From the NCBI RefSeq assembly GCF_025766255.1, contig NW_026516690.1:372001-436000 (forward strand): a stretch of 64,000 bases of DNA, written 5' to 3'. Source of the stretch: Zychaea mexicana. Lineage: Eukaryota; Mucoromycota; Mucoromycetes; Mucorales; Lichtheimiaceae. Positions within the stretch are counted from its first letter, which is position 1. Each line of letters begins with the position of its first letter. The notes under the pieces were generated by a model that was not told where the DNA came from, searched no databases, and was given only the letters and a program-made list of their open reading frames with translations. Position numbers and translations under genes: made by a program. This document shows positions 44,246-57,035 of the stretch, one piece after another.

Positions 44246-47200
44246 ATGATATCACACAACCTTCTTAAAATATGTTCCTTAAACTGTAATAGTTTACGGA
44301 AAACACACAATTCTGACGCTAGGTCTTCTCTCATTAGATACCTACGCCAACAACAACCACAACTTTTATCACTACAAGAAACCAACGCTACAACAGACGA
44401 CATCACACAATCCTTCGATTTTCAATTTCAACCTTCAGCAAGCTTATGGACACATCGATGCGGTTTACTTGCCTTTTCTCCCGACATCACCATCACCAAA
44501 ATTGATACCGACCTAACACAGAACACCGAGTGAATTATCTTCAGCCACATTCAATCGAGATCCAGCACCTTCAACCATTCTATTTTTTGGTTATCTATGC
44601 GCCAGCATCTTCCTCTTTACGGGAACGACACACGTTTTTCAACCAGCTGCTCTCATCTTCAATCTTCACCGACGACAGCGGTACCTACACTGATCGCTTA
44701 ATCATTGCAGGCGATTTTAATTACTATTGCTACAGCTCGGAGCATCATAACTGTGTTCCTAGCGAATGGCGTGCCATTTAAACACTACTTTTGTGGACGG
44801 TATCACCGATCACAACGAATTACACCACTTCCAACCTATCGTCATGGCAACACCTACTATTCCACTCTCGATTTCATATTTGCATCACGATCCTTGCGCC
44901 CCCATATTACTAAAGCCTCTGTTCAAAACATTAGTAAAACATGGTCGGATCACAGTCTACTTACTACTTTTATTGAACTTGGTGACAGTCCTCGCGGCAA
45001 AGGATACTGGCGTGGAAACCCCTCCTTCACCCAGCTCAAAGAATTCCGACAAGAATTGACACAAATTTTATCCACCATTCAACCACAACTACAATGCCAC
45101 CACACAATCCAAGATCAATGGGAAGCACTCAAGAGGAATTGCAACGCTTTATGAAACGTTTTGGCCGTCAACGAGCTGATTGGCGCAAAGAACAGCCGAT
45201 TACTGCAATCCAAACGGAATCGTTTGCTCCGCTCCCAACCTCCTCCAGGGATCCTTGCCATGGTTTTACCCCGTGTCGAACAACAAATTGCCTCTATTCA
45301 AAAAGAGATTGTTGATACCGCAGCACTTCGCGCAAACACACGATGGCGGGAACTAGGGGAAACATCCGCAGGATATTTAAAACGCACAGCAGCGCAACGA
45401 CAAACTCAACGTCTCATCTTATCGCTTCAGCACCCCTACAACAACGACAACATCGCCACCACCACAGCCGATATTCAATCAGCAGCTCGATCGTTTTATA
45501 CCGACCTATACACACCAGATCCAGTCAACAGCACCTCCATCACCCATCTACTCAACGCTATTCCTTCAACATGCGTTTTAGACCGTGATGCATGCGAAAA
45601 TCTCACTACCGATTTACTATAGAGGATTTGATTGCAGGCGCGAAAAGGGCCCCGCATAAGAGTAGCCCCGGCATGGACGGATTACCCTACGAGCTGTGGT
45701 ATCTTGTTCTCAAACACCCCGCCTATCAAGAACTCGCGTGTTCCGTCTATAATGCAGCACTCAAGGAAGCGGTATATCCACCATCGTGGTATTCCACTGC
45801 CGTTACATTAATACCCAAGAAGGGTGACTTGACTTCTTTGCGCAACTGGCGACCCATCTCATTGATCAACACGGACGCCAAAATTTTCACTCGACTTTTG
45901 AACTCAAGACTTATTCAGGCGGCCGATCCACTCATCAATCAATTCCAAACGGGCTTTATGCCCGGCAGATTCGTCGCCAACAATGGATTACTCATCAAAC
46001 TGGCCATGGAACAAGCTCGCCAAGACCCAACCAGCAACCACATCATTCTCCAATTGGACGCCGAAAAAGCTTACGATCGGGTATCCCCCGTCTATCTACA
46101 GAAAGTGATGCAACGTTTTCGCTTTCCCGACACCATCATCTCATCAATCAGCAACCTATTTTTCTCAACACGTATTCACCTCAACATCAACGGCCATTTG
46201 ACGGAACCATTCACACAACAACGTGGCCTACGTCAAGGAGATCCGTTATCACCCATTCTGTTCAATCTCGCCCTAGAACCACTGCTACGTTGTATACTTC
46301 AAGATTCAGCCATTCGTGGCTTTCAACCTAATTGCAGCCTAACTAACTCGACTCTGCCACGCCCTGGTCCTCTAAAGATACTAGCTTATGCCGACGACAC
46401 GTCCGTTCTCCTTAATGGCCGACAAGACTTCTACCGATTTCAAGTGCACCTGGATCATTATCAAGCCGCTTCAAACGCCAAAATGAACCCACACAAGACC
46501 CAGGCTATTTCCCTCAGTGGTAGACCCCTTTCGGAATGGTCCCAGCTCTTGGACGATGCAGGTTATCCTCCTTGTCATACTCGTGCTTCAGCAAATCCAG
46601 TAATCTATTTAGGGTATCCACTCACCTCTTCACAGCATCAATTGCAAGTCTTCCTTGACCAACTGCTACTCAAGATTAAAACAACATGCAACATTCACGC
46701 CCAACGACAACTATCAATACGGGGCCGCGCAACGATTCTCAACTCCCTAATATTGTCCAAACTGTGGCATGTATTACGTTTAGTTGGCGCTGCACCATCC
46801 TCCTTCTTTCGCAAACTACGCTCTATATGCGGCCAGTTTATGATGACAAGGATGTTTCCTCGGATTGGCTTCGATACACTGTGCCTCCCACGATCTCACG
46901 GAGGAGTAGGACTTTTGGCCCCGTTACTCCAACAGTCTGCTCTACAACTACGATGGCTTGAACCACTGTTTGCCTTACCCTCACCAACATCTTCATACAT
47001 CACGACATGTCTTTGGCACCACGTTCTTGGGACATCCAATTCACCACTCGACCCCCGTTTTACGCTCGTTTTCCCTCAGCTACGTGGTTCGGACGCCAAA
47101 GATACTTCCTCGGTCAACTATCTTCTATATCGCGCCATAGACCAACTACCTATCGATTGGATGTCCGCAAACCTGTCCGCAACTTCTGTCCTTCACCTTC

Positions 47201-48066
47201 CACTGAACACCATCTGGGCTCCATCAATGAGCAACGAACAGCTCAGACGACCAGGCTTCAAACATTTACAAGTATCCGATCTCTTCACTTTCGACACCAA
47301 TCAAGGTTTCATTCGCGCACGCACACCCCTCGAAGGACTTCATCGACCTATTCTGACCCGCCGCTTTTTCAACGATCTAGCACAGGGACGTTTATATTTT
47401 GTTGATGGATTTGCTCGCTTATGTCTACCCAGCAGCTTTCCCAACAGCGGCCACTCTGGCACTCCTGGATCACTTGATGCACAACCTATCAGTCGTCGCC
47501 TACAGCAAACTCTCTCACAATGGAACACCAAGACATATCGATGCATATGCTGTCCTCCGTCACACTGCAACCCTGCCATTTCTTCCCAACAATGGACTAC
47601 CTTTTGGACATGGCGCATGGAACATACAGCAAGGAACATCTGGTTTCGTGCGATCCACAACACCCTTCCCACAGCTTATCGACGACATCGTTTGAATTTA
47701 TCCACAGCACCAACAGCAACTTGCAACCTTTGTTTCACGGACGTTGATACCCTCGAACACTTTATCATTGGCTGCGCACGCAAATACGAAATCTGGCAAC
47801 TCGTTTGGGGTCGCCTACGCCATGCCGATCCAGATCAACAGGCCATCATCACACTAATACGACAACTTGATTTTCCTCCAGACACCTCTTCTAATCACGT
47901 AAGTACTCAGCAACTCAGCATACCAACGATTGCAGCCTGTATTTTTCAGTCCATTTGGGCTGCTTATTATCGAATCATATTTCACGACGAACCTTTCAAT
48001 TCTACCTCGGTTGTGTCACGGGCTCTTTCCCTAATAGCACGCTTCCAACCTTCACCCCTCTCTTAA
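44246..48066 (+). pseudogene. LINE ORF2 (endonuclease, reverse transcriptase), frameshifted
   Basis: The AP-endonuclease starts KICSLNCNSLRKTHN with LLSLQETNA. It then breaks: TGA at 44531, a shift into YFLVIYAPASSSLRERHTFF and LIIAGDFNYY, and another shift into STLDFIFASRSLRPH and TWSDHSLL. A stop at 45152 follows, and another shift occurs at about 45595-45620. From 45625 the RT is open to 48066: SSPGMDGLPYELWYLVL, TLIPKKGDLTSLRNWRPISL, LQLDAEKAYDRV, RGLRQGDPLSPILFNLALEP and ILAYADDTSVLL with the YADD pair. It ends with a C-terminal Cys-His segment (CNLCFTDVDTLEHFIIGC). Domain order is that of L1/Tx1 elements. Not functional as read. Confidence 0.85.
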
Positions 48067-48290
48067 CTTTGTATTACATATATCCACAACAAAAAAAACA
48101 AAAAACAAAAACATAATCCCCCAGTTCATTAGACGTTTACACTGATCACCACGTATTGTACCAATCTCTGTCATTTCTGCACTTTCGACGACACACCTGA
48201 TACTCACACAGTCCGTCTCTGCCTTTGGCACGCGGAGCTGCAAATAAAATTTTATTTATGAGGCCACCACCCTCCTTAAAAAAAATAAAA

Positions 48291-48691
48291 TAGGCAAGAT
48301 CATTTTCAAATCTCTAATTCGTTCCCATAGCAACCGTTTAGGCTAAATTTGGTCCGACCAAAAGTGCTTGTCTGTGAAAATCAGGATAAGGCTGATAGTT
48401 GAGGTAAATAGTTCCATTACTACTGGTAGTGATATATATCTGAACGACCTCCTTGATTACGATTGAAAGTGAAACGTTGTTGTTGATGAGCTGTAATGGG
48501 AACGGGTGTGGACATTGAAGCTACTTTTGCTACTAAAGCTGCTTTAAAAATTGTTGCTACTTCTGCCGCTGGTACAGTTGAAACGTTTTTAGCATTAACA
48601 AACTATTAGCTGGCTTCTTCCAACAGCAAATTTGTTAAAACTCAACTTCCTACGCTGTTTGTAATACATTATGCCTTTTATTTTACTATTT
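48291..48691 (-). other. Short gap with a possible retroelement gag scrap
   Basis: On the reverse strand about 48590-48430 reads as open, Ala/Val-rich then Gln/Arg/Asn-rich (PVPITAHQQQRFTFNRNQGG), reminiscent of a gag tail. There is no start or partner. It lies downstream of the oxidoreductase stop. Otherwise nothing is seen. Confidence 0.25.
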
Positions 48692-49973
48692 TTACAAGTT
48701 AATCACACGGCCTTCATCAGAGCTCTGCTTTGCTAATTCAATAACTCGAATGCAGTTGACGCCATGTTGAGGCTTGACAGCCAAATGGCTAGGGTCGTTC
48801 TTAAGAATTGATTCGCCAACATTGTTGTAGAATGACAAATAATCGCCGTTTTGCGTTTCCACTTGACCGACGACGTGCACGCCGTTGATATCCGAGTTGA
48901 TGGTACCCCAACGTTCAGAAGACTCAACACCATATCCAGCACTGCTAGGCAGCAAACCGGCTTTAAGTTGATCCTCCTGCACATCCAGATAATGCTTGAC
49001 ATAAGATCCGTCCATACCACGAAGCGAGTAGCGTAAGACAGGCGTTTGGCGAGCAAGCATGCTTGATCGCAAGATCACGTTGAAATCGTTGGGATACTTG
49101 AGGATGATGGTGAAATCGTCGACGACGCTGGATTCCTTGAGCTGACGCTGGTTACCGATGGTAGCAAAGAGACCAGTAGGAAGGCCGAACAAGGACAGGG
49201 CCTGGTCGATGAGATGGGCACCCAAATCGTAGAGCATACCAGAACCGGGCTGGTCATCCTTCTCACGCCATCCAGCCTTGACAAAGTTGCGGAAACGGTC
49301 AAAGTGGGATTCGAATTCGACGAGACGACCCAAGTGTCCGTTATCAACCAACTTCTTTACAGTCAAAAAGTCACCGTCCCATCTACGATTTTGATATACA
49401 CTGCAGATCTTTCCAGTTTTTTCGGCTATCTGGGCGAGCTCGCCGGCTTCTTGTGATGTGATAGTGAAGGGCTTTTCGACGACGACTGTATATTTCGAAC
49501 AGCATAAGTTTACTGTCGCTCCAAACAAAGAACATGGCTATTCCCGCTTCCTTCAGCAGCCGTGTATGCAACCTTCTAGAATACTAAAAAATGGAGCATG
49601 ATAACCTACCGTGCTTTCCCTTCTCCATAGCCTGCTTGGCGAGAGGATAATGCGAGTCGTTGGGGGTTGTGATGACGATTAGATCAATGTTATCCATGGC
49701 AAAGAGCTCGTCTGTGCTCTTGGCGACAGTGACGCCGGGATACACCTTTTTGCTGTTGTCGCTGTGGCGCTCAACAACAGCAGTGAGCTTGAGATGGGGT
49801 GAAGATACAATCAATGGGCAGTGGAACGTACGCGACGCAAAGCCTTGTAGTGCACCGAAGAATATGAACCATCAGTTTGTCTGTCCGCATACAAACTCTT
49901 GCGGAGCCGTGATACACTCTCAAAAAAACTTACCAAAACCGACAACACCAACGTTTACTTTTTGACCAGGCAT
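48692..49973 (-). CDS. Gfo/Idh/MocA family NAD(P)-dependent oxidoreductase, 3 exons
   Basis: Exons (reverse strand) 49973-49934, 49843-49610 and 49485-48692 join in frame to 355 residues, the family's usual length. The first intron splits the Rossmann motif: VNVGVVGFG is joined to FASRTFHCPLI, giving the G-x-G-x-x-x dinucleotide-binding turn seen in YdgJ/YvaA-type members. DLIVITTPNDSHYPLAKQAM followed by EKGKHVVVEKPFT carries the conserved EKP lysine motif. GSGMLYDLGAHLIDQALSLF holds the D-x-G-x-H-x-x-D catalytic/zinc-like box near the substrate. The enzymes oxidise or reduce sugars, inositols or related alcohols with NAD(P). The substrate here is unknown. No targeting signal is visible, so it is presumably cytosolic. 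Confidence 0.94.
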
Positions 49974-51150
49974 GATTTGATAAGGAAATATACAAACAAA
50001 TGTGAAAATAAGAAGCGAAAGAGGAGAAGAAAATGAAGGGTCCTGCTGTATTAATAAGCTTTTCTCACCTTCTGGGATGACGGAATGCGGCGGGACCCAT
50101 CCTTCGGAGTTCATAGGAAATGCCACTAAGTCCTGGGTTTTACTGCGGCAAGAGAGAGGGTTGGCATGATTCCGCGGATTAAAGAACAGGTAAAATTACC
50201 CTCCGCGGTTGAGTGTTTTTTGGTCGAACCGCAAAACCGCAAACCGCATATTTTACAACCTTCATCTCGTTGCTTTCATTCAACGACAGCACTCTAATTC
50301 CTTTCTAACCCTACGCACTTTCGATTATCTTTAAGGCAGTGTACAGAGGGACAAATACGAAAAAAACGTTCTCTGAAATCAGACGAACATGTGCTGGGAT
50401 TACTTGAGAATAGCGCGGTAGATGATATGGAGCGTGCCGGGGCGCTCAGTAACGAAATCGCTCGCTTGAGGTTCCTTCGCTCTGACATGGAATCCGAACT
50501 GAGCAACAGCTCCATTCGTGCTCCTAAAGTTGATGAGGGAGACAATTTTGTCAAATTGAATGCGGCAATGAAAGTTGAACTGGTAGCAGTGGACAGCGAG
50601 CTGGTCGAGCAATGGAAGACCCGTCGTGCTGGAATAGCTCGAAAAATACGGGTATGAACCGAAGTCCTTGGCTCCACTGAAGCTAACGAATCTTCGCAAG
50701 AATACCGGAAAGGTTGCCGGATTCCATGTTTTTTAAAAGAATTGTACTGCGAACAATGTTGCTACTGTTTTAATAAAATTCCTCGTTCATTTATTTATTT
50801 GTGGCTATAGACACCTATCAACTATTCCTAGATCGTAAACGGTAATGGGTAATTTTATGAAAGATAGGGCCTTAATGTGGATGACACTCTCCTGGAAGGA
50901 TAAGACTTAGGCCGAGCTATGTAACAACAAAAGAAGGAAAGTAGATTTATCAAGCTTTCAAAATACCTCAACGGTAACTTGACCATGCTTAGAGAAGAGA
51001 ACGCTGGGGAAGGGATATGTTTTGTCGCACCATGTGACATTAACCGCTCCGTTCATCCAGATCGAGATGGATATGGCTACGGTAATGTTTTAAATTCATG
51101 TTCTAAAACTACGTTGCTATGTTTTAAACTGCTTTTGACGAGCAAAACAT
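49974..51150 (+). other. Region with an uncertain coiled-coil frame at 50334-50657
   Basis: The left part should hold the oxidoreductase promoter. On the plus strand about 50334-50657 is open without an ATG at its start. It reads as a charged, coiled-coil-like protein (DDMERAGALSNEIARLRFLR, then VDSELVEQWKTRRAGIARK), preceded by a possible acceptor CTTTAAG. I cannot find a joining exon, so this may be a fragment of a broken gene. The rest shows nothing. Confidence 0.3.
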
Positions 51151-52770
51151 AGATGGTGGACTACACTTTTGTAAGTTGTTGCAAGCAGGTGCAGTTGATG
51201 TAAATGGACGAACGTTTGGCATTCATTACAAAAATGAGATGCTCCAAAACAACAAACAATTTAGTAAGCTCAAATTTTGTCTCACTGTTTTTATTGTGTT
51301 GTAAATATATGATTAGTTGATTACTGATATCACTGCAGCTGCGTCTCACAATTCATCTACTGACAACCACCTCCTCTTTTCATCTGTCACCACACGCGTT
51401 CCTTCGCCGCCTATGAAACGCATACTGCGATGTCCCCAGCAACACTTCAGCATGTGAAGAACAGAACCTGAGGAAATTGATTTCAAACAAGTATAGTATG
51501 TAGTTTGGAAAAACAAGAAGTGTTGATGGCTATGGATTTTTCGACGTATAGGTACTATTTCTAATGATATTCGCGTTAGGACAAGCGGTTTTGGCAAATT
51601 ACCAAAAAGTAATTGCTGAAGGAGCAAGAATGCCATGGCAAGACAAACAAATGTATGCCGATATTGTCATGCTAGGCTGGCCTGAGGGAACCGAACGTAA
51701 TCATCCCAGCCCTTTACTCCAGCATGAACGAGCCGAAATAGAGAGACGATTGGTTTCGGGTGAAATCAAATTTGTAAAGGCGTCACAGCAACAAGATGAA
51801 AAAGCCTTTTTTCTTTTTCTATTGAAAAATTTGCTTGACTGACAGGATGATAGTCTACTTTAACTAGTATAATTTTGCGTTGCTGAAAGCACTTTGTTTG
51901 GGGCTGATGGCTAGTGTAGTTATGAATATGTCTTTGGTACGTTTGCAATGTAGCTACATACAGCCACCAAGCAATGATTCTAAGAGCAACTGATACATCT
52001 TTTAAGTATGCATCTTTGACGTTTAATCTTAAACATTCTCACACTTTTTCTGTAAGTACTTGACCATGATCTACTTATTAGACGTTTTGCTATATCCTTT
52101 ATGGACGCTGTACGTAGTAGTTTTCGTAAGGATGTATGCATACGCATTAGTAGGCAAAAGCTACACATTATTTAGTACATGATGAATTTTTCTTCGACAA
52201 TACATAGTAGAGTCCCCCTCATCAGTCAACTTGTAGTAATAACATATTATGTAAGACAATGTGTTGGGGTCCATGTCCCCAAGGATTGAACCAGTCAATT
52301 TTCGGAAGATGGTAGTACAGCATAATTCTACCATTTACACTAGTACACACATATGGTATCTCTTTGAAAAGCTTGCTTCCACTTTTTGTATGCCATTTTT
52401 AGGTACGTACAAAGAATGGAAACTACCAGCTCATGATGAAGCCGTCTCATTTGTATCGAGATCCAATAGTAAGTTCTAATTCAAATGATACTACTGTTAC
52501 AGTATGCATGTATGTACCGCCTATGGTTATCTGTTTCTACTAAATTATGACTCATATTTGTAGCGTTGATGATCCCTGTATTTGTGAAGACAGTAATGAT
52601 CTAAGCAATTTTGCATATCTGCCGGCCTTGTCATTGAATTAACAGCTGCAGCAGACTGTCATCGATTTAACGGCACCTATTTTCCCAGGTTCGGTCGAGC
52701 ACTTCTACTTACTCGACTTTCGTAAGGGTTCCGAAGAACACTGTATGCTTTTACGATGGTATGTTTCTTT
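51151..52770 (+). pseudogene. Coding-like fragments of an unknown multi-exon gene
   Basis: Three or four open pieces on the plus strand look like protein and have splice-like borders. About 51150-51262 reads DGGLHFCKLLQAGAVDVNG and ends at GTAAGC. 51564-51842 reads ANYQKVIAEGARMPWQDKQ and PSPLLQHERAEIERRLVSG, then a stop. About 52649-52760 reads TVIDLTAPIFPGSVEHFYLL then EEHCMLLRW, ending at GTATGT. Stops and missing phases between them prevented a full assembly, so I suspect a decayed gene or two. The family is not recognised. Confidence 0.3.
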
Positions 52771-54714
52771 TATAAACCAGCAGCTGCTAAAATTTTTTTG
52801 TTGCGCGGTAGTAACTAACTTGATCTCTCACTATGTAACGGATCAGATCGTTCCCGGCAGCAATTTGCTTAAGTTAAGTACGACACGTAACTAAGAAATA
52901 TTGTTTTTATTGGGAATGTAATAAAGGTAAGAAAAATGGATCGATTCTCTCGGTTAGTTTAGCAAGGTCAACAACATTAACAGAAGGTACACTAGCTTGG
53001 AAATGAAACCGGAAGTATCGATTCTTTGGTCATCCGGATTTATGATATCATTTGTGAAGCAAGCACCAAATTTCTTTACGGAAAAAGGTCTTAGAGGAGG
53101 TACAGGTACTAGAGCACAGCATCAGTTAAAGTAATGTAGCTCTGTGCCGTTAATTGTAAGCACTATGTATGCTACATTTCTTTCTCTTTCTTTTTTTGTT
53201 TCTTTCTGTGATACAGTACTGTACAATAAATATTAAATGTGGTATGTTTTAATTAGTGGATTAAAGTACAGTGTACTGCTTGATATTACTTAAGTACATC
53301 AGCAGAGTAATCGATATGGTTTACTTCTATTTTATATCATATACGTATTCAATACACGCTATTGATACTGTCCAGCAAGATACAAATCAAGCTATGCTAA
53401 CTGTAGTATATAGACTTTGATTGCAATCATGCGAGTGAGGTCCACGATAAACAGATGCTCTTAAATTGCTGAGGGTGAGATACGTTTGGCATAGTTGCAA
53501 CCAACCAACAGACCTAGTTACAACCATGCATATGAATCTTTTGAAACAATAATGCACTGAATACAATCTTTTTTAATCCTATCATCTAGATAGAATCGCT
53601 ACTACTACAACAGTCATCTTCTCTACACTTGGGGTTGAGGCCATATCAAGATAGATACTGTATATCAGTCCAATTGAAAGCGTGGCAGAAGACTTTGCTT
53701 AATCAGTTGCAACCCAGCCCATCAGTCTGTCAGGTTGCAACTAGTATGACAGATGAATGTACCTATCTCCAATAGATGCTGAAGCGATCTCGTGTCGTTA
53801 TACTTGAATGGAAACCATGACAGATAGCCTAACCTGCTTAGAAACCATAACAGATGTAGTAGTTTTACCGAGTTTTAAATTAGTAAACTGATCTGTCATA
53901 ATTGCAACCAGGACAGGTAATAGATGTGCACAGTTGCGATTCTATGACAGTTGTGTATTAAGATGTAAACCAAAGCAATTGGGCTTCAATATTGGTAGTT
54001 GTTTGATATTCTTCACCTTTGTTCCATTGATGGACTCGACGTTTGGCAGTTAAACAAGCTAAAACTTTACTTACAAAAAATACTCTAATTGACATGCCTT
54101 CATTTTCCTGTAATAATAATTTGAACATCTTTATGACTTTAATCCCATTTTTGTATTATATAGACTATATGAGGATGACACAAAGACACAATACTACTGC
54201 TGGTGTACTCTACAGACTGTTTTTCTTTTTTTTGCTTTTTCTTCTATCTTTTTCTTGTAATCAATGTCTGCAGCACCCTCCCCACTTTATATACTCTTTG
54301 AAAAAATACAATTCTCTCGTCAATGATGGTGTTGTTATCATTAATACTGTAGTGATATCTATCCAAATAACAGCAATAAAAATAAAATCCCTTCTGCGTA
54401 AACAAAAGTTCGAATGTCTGCTAGGAGATGAAAACTCCTGTACTGTTCCTGCATATATATTTTCTACCATGGCAGCAGATGCTTGGGCAAACTAGTTAAA
54501 ATTAGCATTGAGATTATTGAGCCCTATCATGAAATTATTATACTTAATAATCGTAAAGTTATTGAAACTGATCGTGAATTTTTTGTTACTAAACATGGAG
54601 CTACTAATGAACTAGCTAGCCATATAGATGAGAAAAGCTCCAGCCACTGAATTAAAAAGCTACATTACCATCTATTTATTGTTTTTAAAATTATATCTAA
54701 AAAAGCCTAGAGCT
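52771..54714. other. AT-rich region with TTGCAACC repeats, no gene seen
   Basis: Only short frames. Between about 53497 and 53955 the phrase TTGCAACC and its complement or variants, often next to 'GACAGAT' or 'CAGATG', occur repeatedly, including an inverted pair at about 53706 and 53735. At about 54508-54645 a short open stretch (EIIEPYHEIIILNNRKVIET) looks like a decayed coding scrap. Confidence 0.35.
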
Positions 54715-57030
54715 GGGTTTTATAGCAATAGTTCACTTCCCTGAGACATTATGGCTAATACTAATAACACATAAAATGTAAGATCGATATGACAATTATT
54801 TGCCGTATAGCCTAAGTAATACCCTTTTTCCTTTAAGCTTTTCACAGTATGTGGGTTAAGAAGAAGAAGCTATCTCTTTAAATGCATTTTCTCATTATGA
54901 TATGATTTTGACAGTGCTGTGCATCTCACTAATGACATGGGAGATATAAAATCAAGTTGGCTAATGGTTTTCAACAAATATGTTACATATAACATATAGG
55001 TATAATAGCCTTTGTTTACATACTTGAAAGAAATCATTAGTGATATTTAACTAAACTATACACATAGAAATTTAGCAAAGCTCAACTAGACAAGGATAAG
55101 CTGTTGGATCGTGATTGTATGACAGGGTATAATAAAAAGCCTTCATAGCTATACTGTTAATTTGTCATCTACCTAAACTAAACTACTATAGATTAAAAAA
55201 ATTAGGAAAAGGAAATGTATAAAGACACAAAATTAGAGATTATGTTCTATTTATTTGGTTGTTACTGATATTTCCTTTTTTTTAGACTGCAACTGCAAAT
55301 GTAAGTAGCTCACATTCTGCAATCGACTCATAATCATTGAAAACCAAAGTCAAGAAAACAACTCAGCCATTATATGCTCTGAGAAAGATATCTTATTCTA
55401 TTTAAAAGAGAAAAAAGATCATTGATTACCTTACCAACAACGAATCACCTACTGTCACTCTTTGCAGTGACACCGCAAAGGTAACAGGCCGAATGAACGT
55501 TTCAGGCACTCATGCTGTTGTTAATTTATTTTAACAATCATATATAGTGGGTCATCAAGGGAGTACCAATCACCGAACATCTTATTAGATACAGACAAGA
55601 ACCCATTGACAAAGCAAGTAACAGCATATTAGCATTAATTCATGAAGAATTGTAAATGGTAGTAAGTAGAATTGATAAAACAAATATGTATACCTTCGTG
55701 GTCAAATTCGGGAATAGATAAGGTAATTAATTTTGGAATCATATATATTGAAATGCTTAATAGATCATTGAATTGTATTTTTTTAATCGACAGCATCAAC
55801 TGTGCATCGAATGCACGTTTACTCTATGGATTTGATGAAGATGTGTGGAACGAGATGGTTGAAGAATGTGATGAACAGTATCATATTAAAGATTTACTGA
55901 TGGACACCATCACTTGCATTCACCAATTCACAAAGGTAGCAATTCTTTTTTTTTGTTATATTATACAAAGCCTGTCAGTGAGTAGTTACAAACAAACAAA
56001 CATTACTTTTATAGGCTGCAAGAAAAGACTTTACAAAATGCAAGCCAATTATTAAGCAGCTTCCCGACAATTTGTTCGGATATAATGAAAGAATTGAGTG
56101 TTCATTACGAAGTCTGTAAGTATTATTATATCGATATCAAACGTACTAGTGTATTGTTGTTTTCTTTGACTGATTCATTAACCGACTTTATCATATAGTA
56201 TTGATACCCACTCACCCGATGCGTCTGAAAAAGCTATAAAAATGGAAAGCTCGTTCACACTCGATGCTATCGATCCCGTTCTTCTGCCGTTTTTTAAAGA
56301 AACTGATTTGATTACGCGAAAAGGGTAAAGTATTTGTCTATATATGAAGTTATATTGCAAAATGTTTCAATTTTCGCTGTAAACTAACAAATTTATGGCA
56401 TATAAAGCACTGATGGCCAAGTTACCGGATCGAAAGTAAGAAGAGGAAAAGTAGGACGCTTTGTGGATTTGTCGATGGTATTCGAATTCGCGGGTATGCC
56501 CGAACAAACATTGGTAATTGTGGAAATCAAGGCGCCTTCCAAGGTTGCTGACGGTAGCAGACCTGATTTCATAAAAATGGCAAATGAAATGAAAGATAGC
56601 ATCGATAATTTCATTGAAGAAGGATTCGATGATGATGAAATTTTTGCTACTGGAATTTTAGTGGAAGGTATGTGATGTAGCATTAAGTCTTAAATGTATG
56701 TGAGATCGAAATAGTTTTCTGACTTGAGATAAACTAGGCTTTAAATGTACAGTTTTTGTGATGGATCCCAAATACCAAGCGACATACCATCTAATGCCCC
56801 GTTGCATTTTCTACTTGCCACAGTCATGGCACAACTTTAATGTGCTTCCTGAAGCATACGAAGCAATGGTAGCAGTAAGAGTAAGTTGAAGCAGAACATA
56901 TATATGATCCAGTTTTATCTTTCTTACTGAAATTACTCCCCTACTCCTACTAGCAATGGATGGTATCAAATACGAGAAGATGTTTTGCATTTTACCGCCA
57001 AAAGCCACGCAAAGTTACTCGAAAGAACTA

Positions 57031-57035
57031 CACTG
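57031..57035 (+). repeat. Target-site duplication CACTG (left)
   Basis: Pairs with 59321-59325; single copy in the uninterrupted copy B. Confidence 0.75.

Larger units (their letters stand above)
42606..48290 (+). mobile_element. Tx1/L1-like non-LTR retrotransposon (LINE), decayed
   Basis: Contains ORF1 with zinc knuckles and ORF2 with an apurinic endonuclease, reverse transcriptase and C-terminal zinc-binding domain, followed by an A-rich 3' end (AAAAAAAATAAAAT at about 48277-48290). Exact ends are not visible, and I found no clear target duplication. It abuts the motif-rich end of copy B, so one of the two may have inserted next to or into the other. ORF1 has one stop, and ORF2 has several frameshifts and stops in its first half. 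Confidence 0.85.

Noticed and set aside
47340..47672. Reverse-strand frame within the LINE
   Set aside because: Shadow of the ORF2 C-terminal region.
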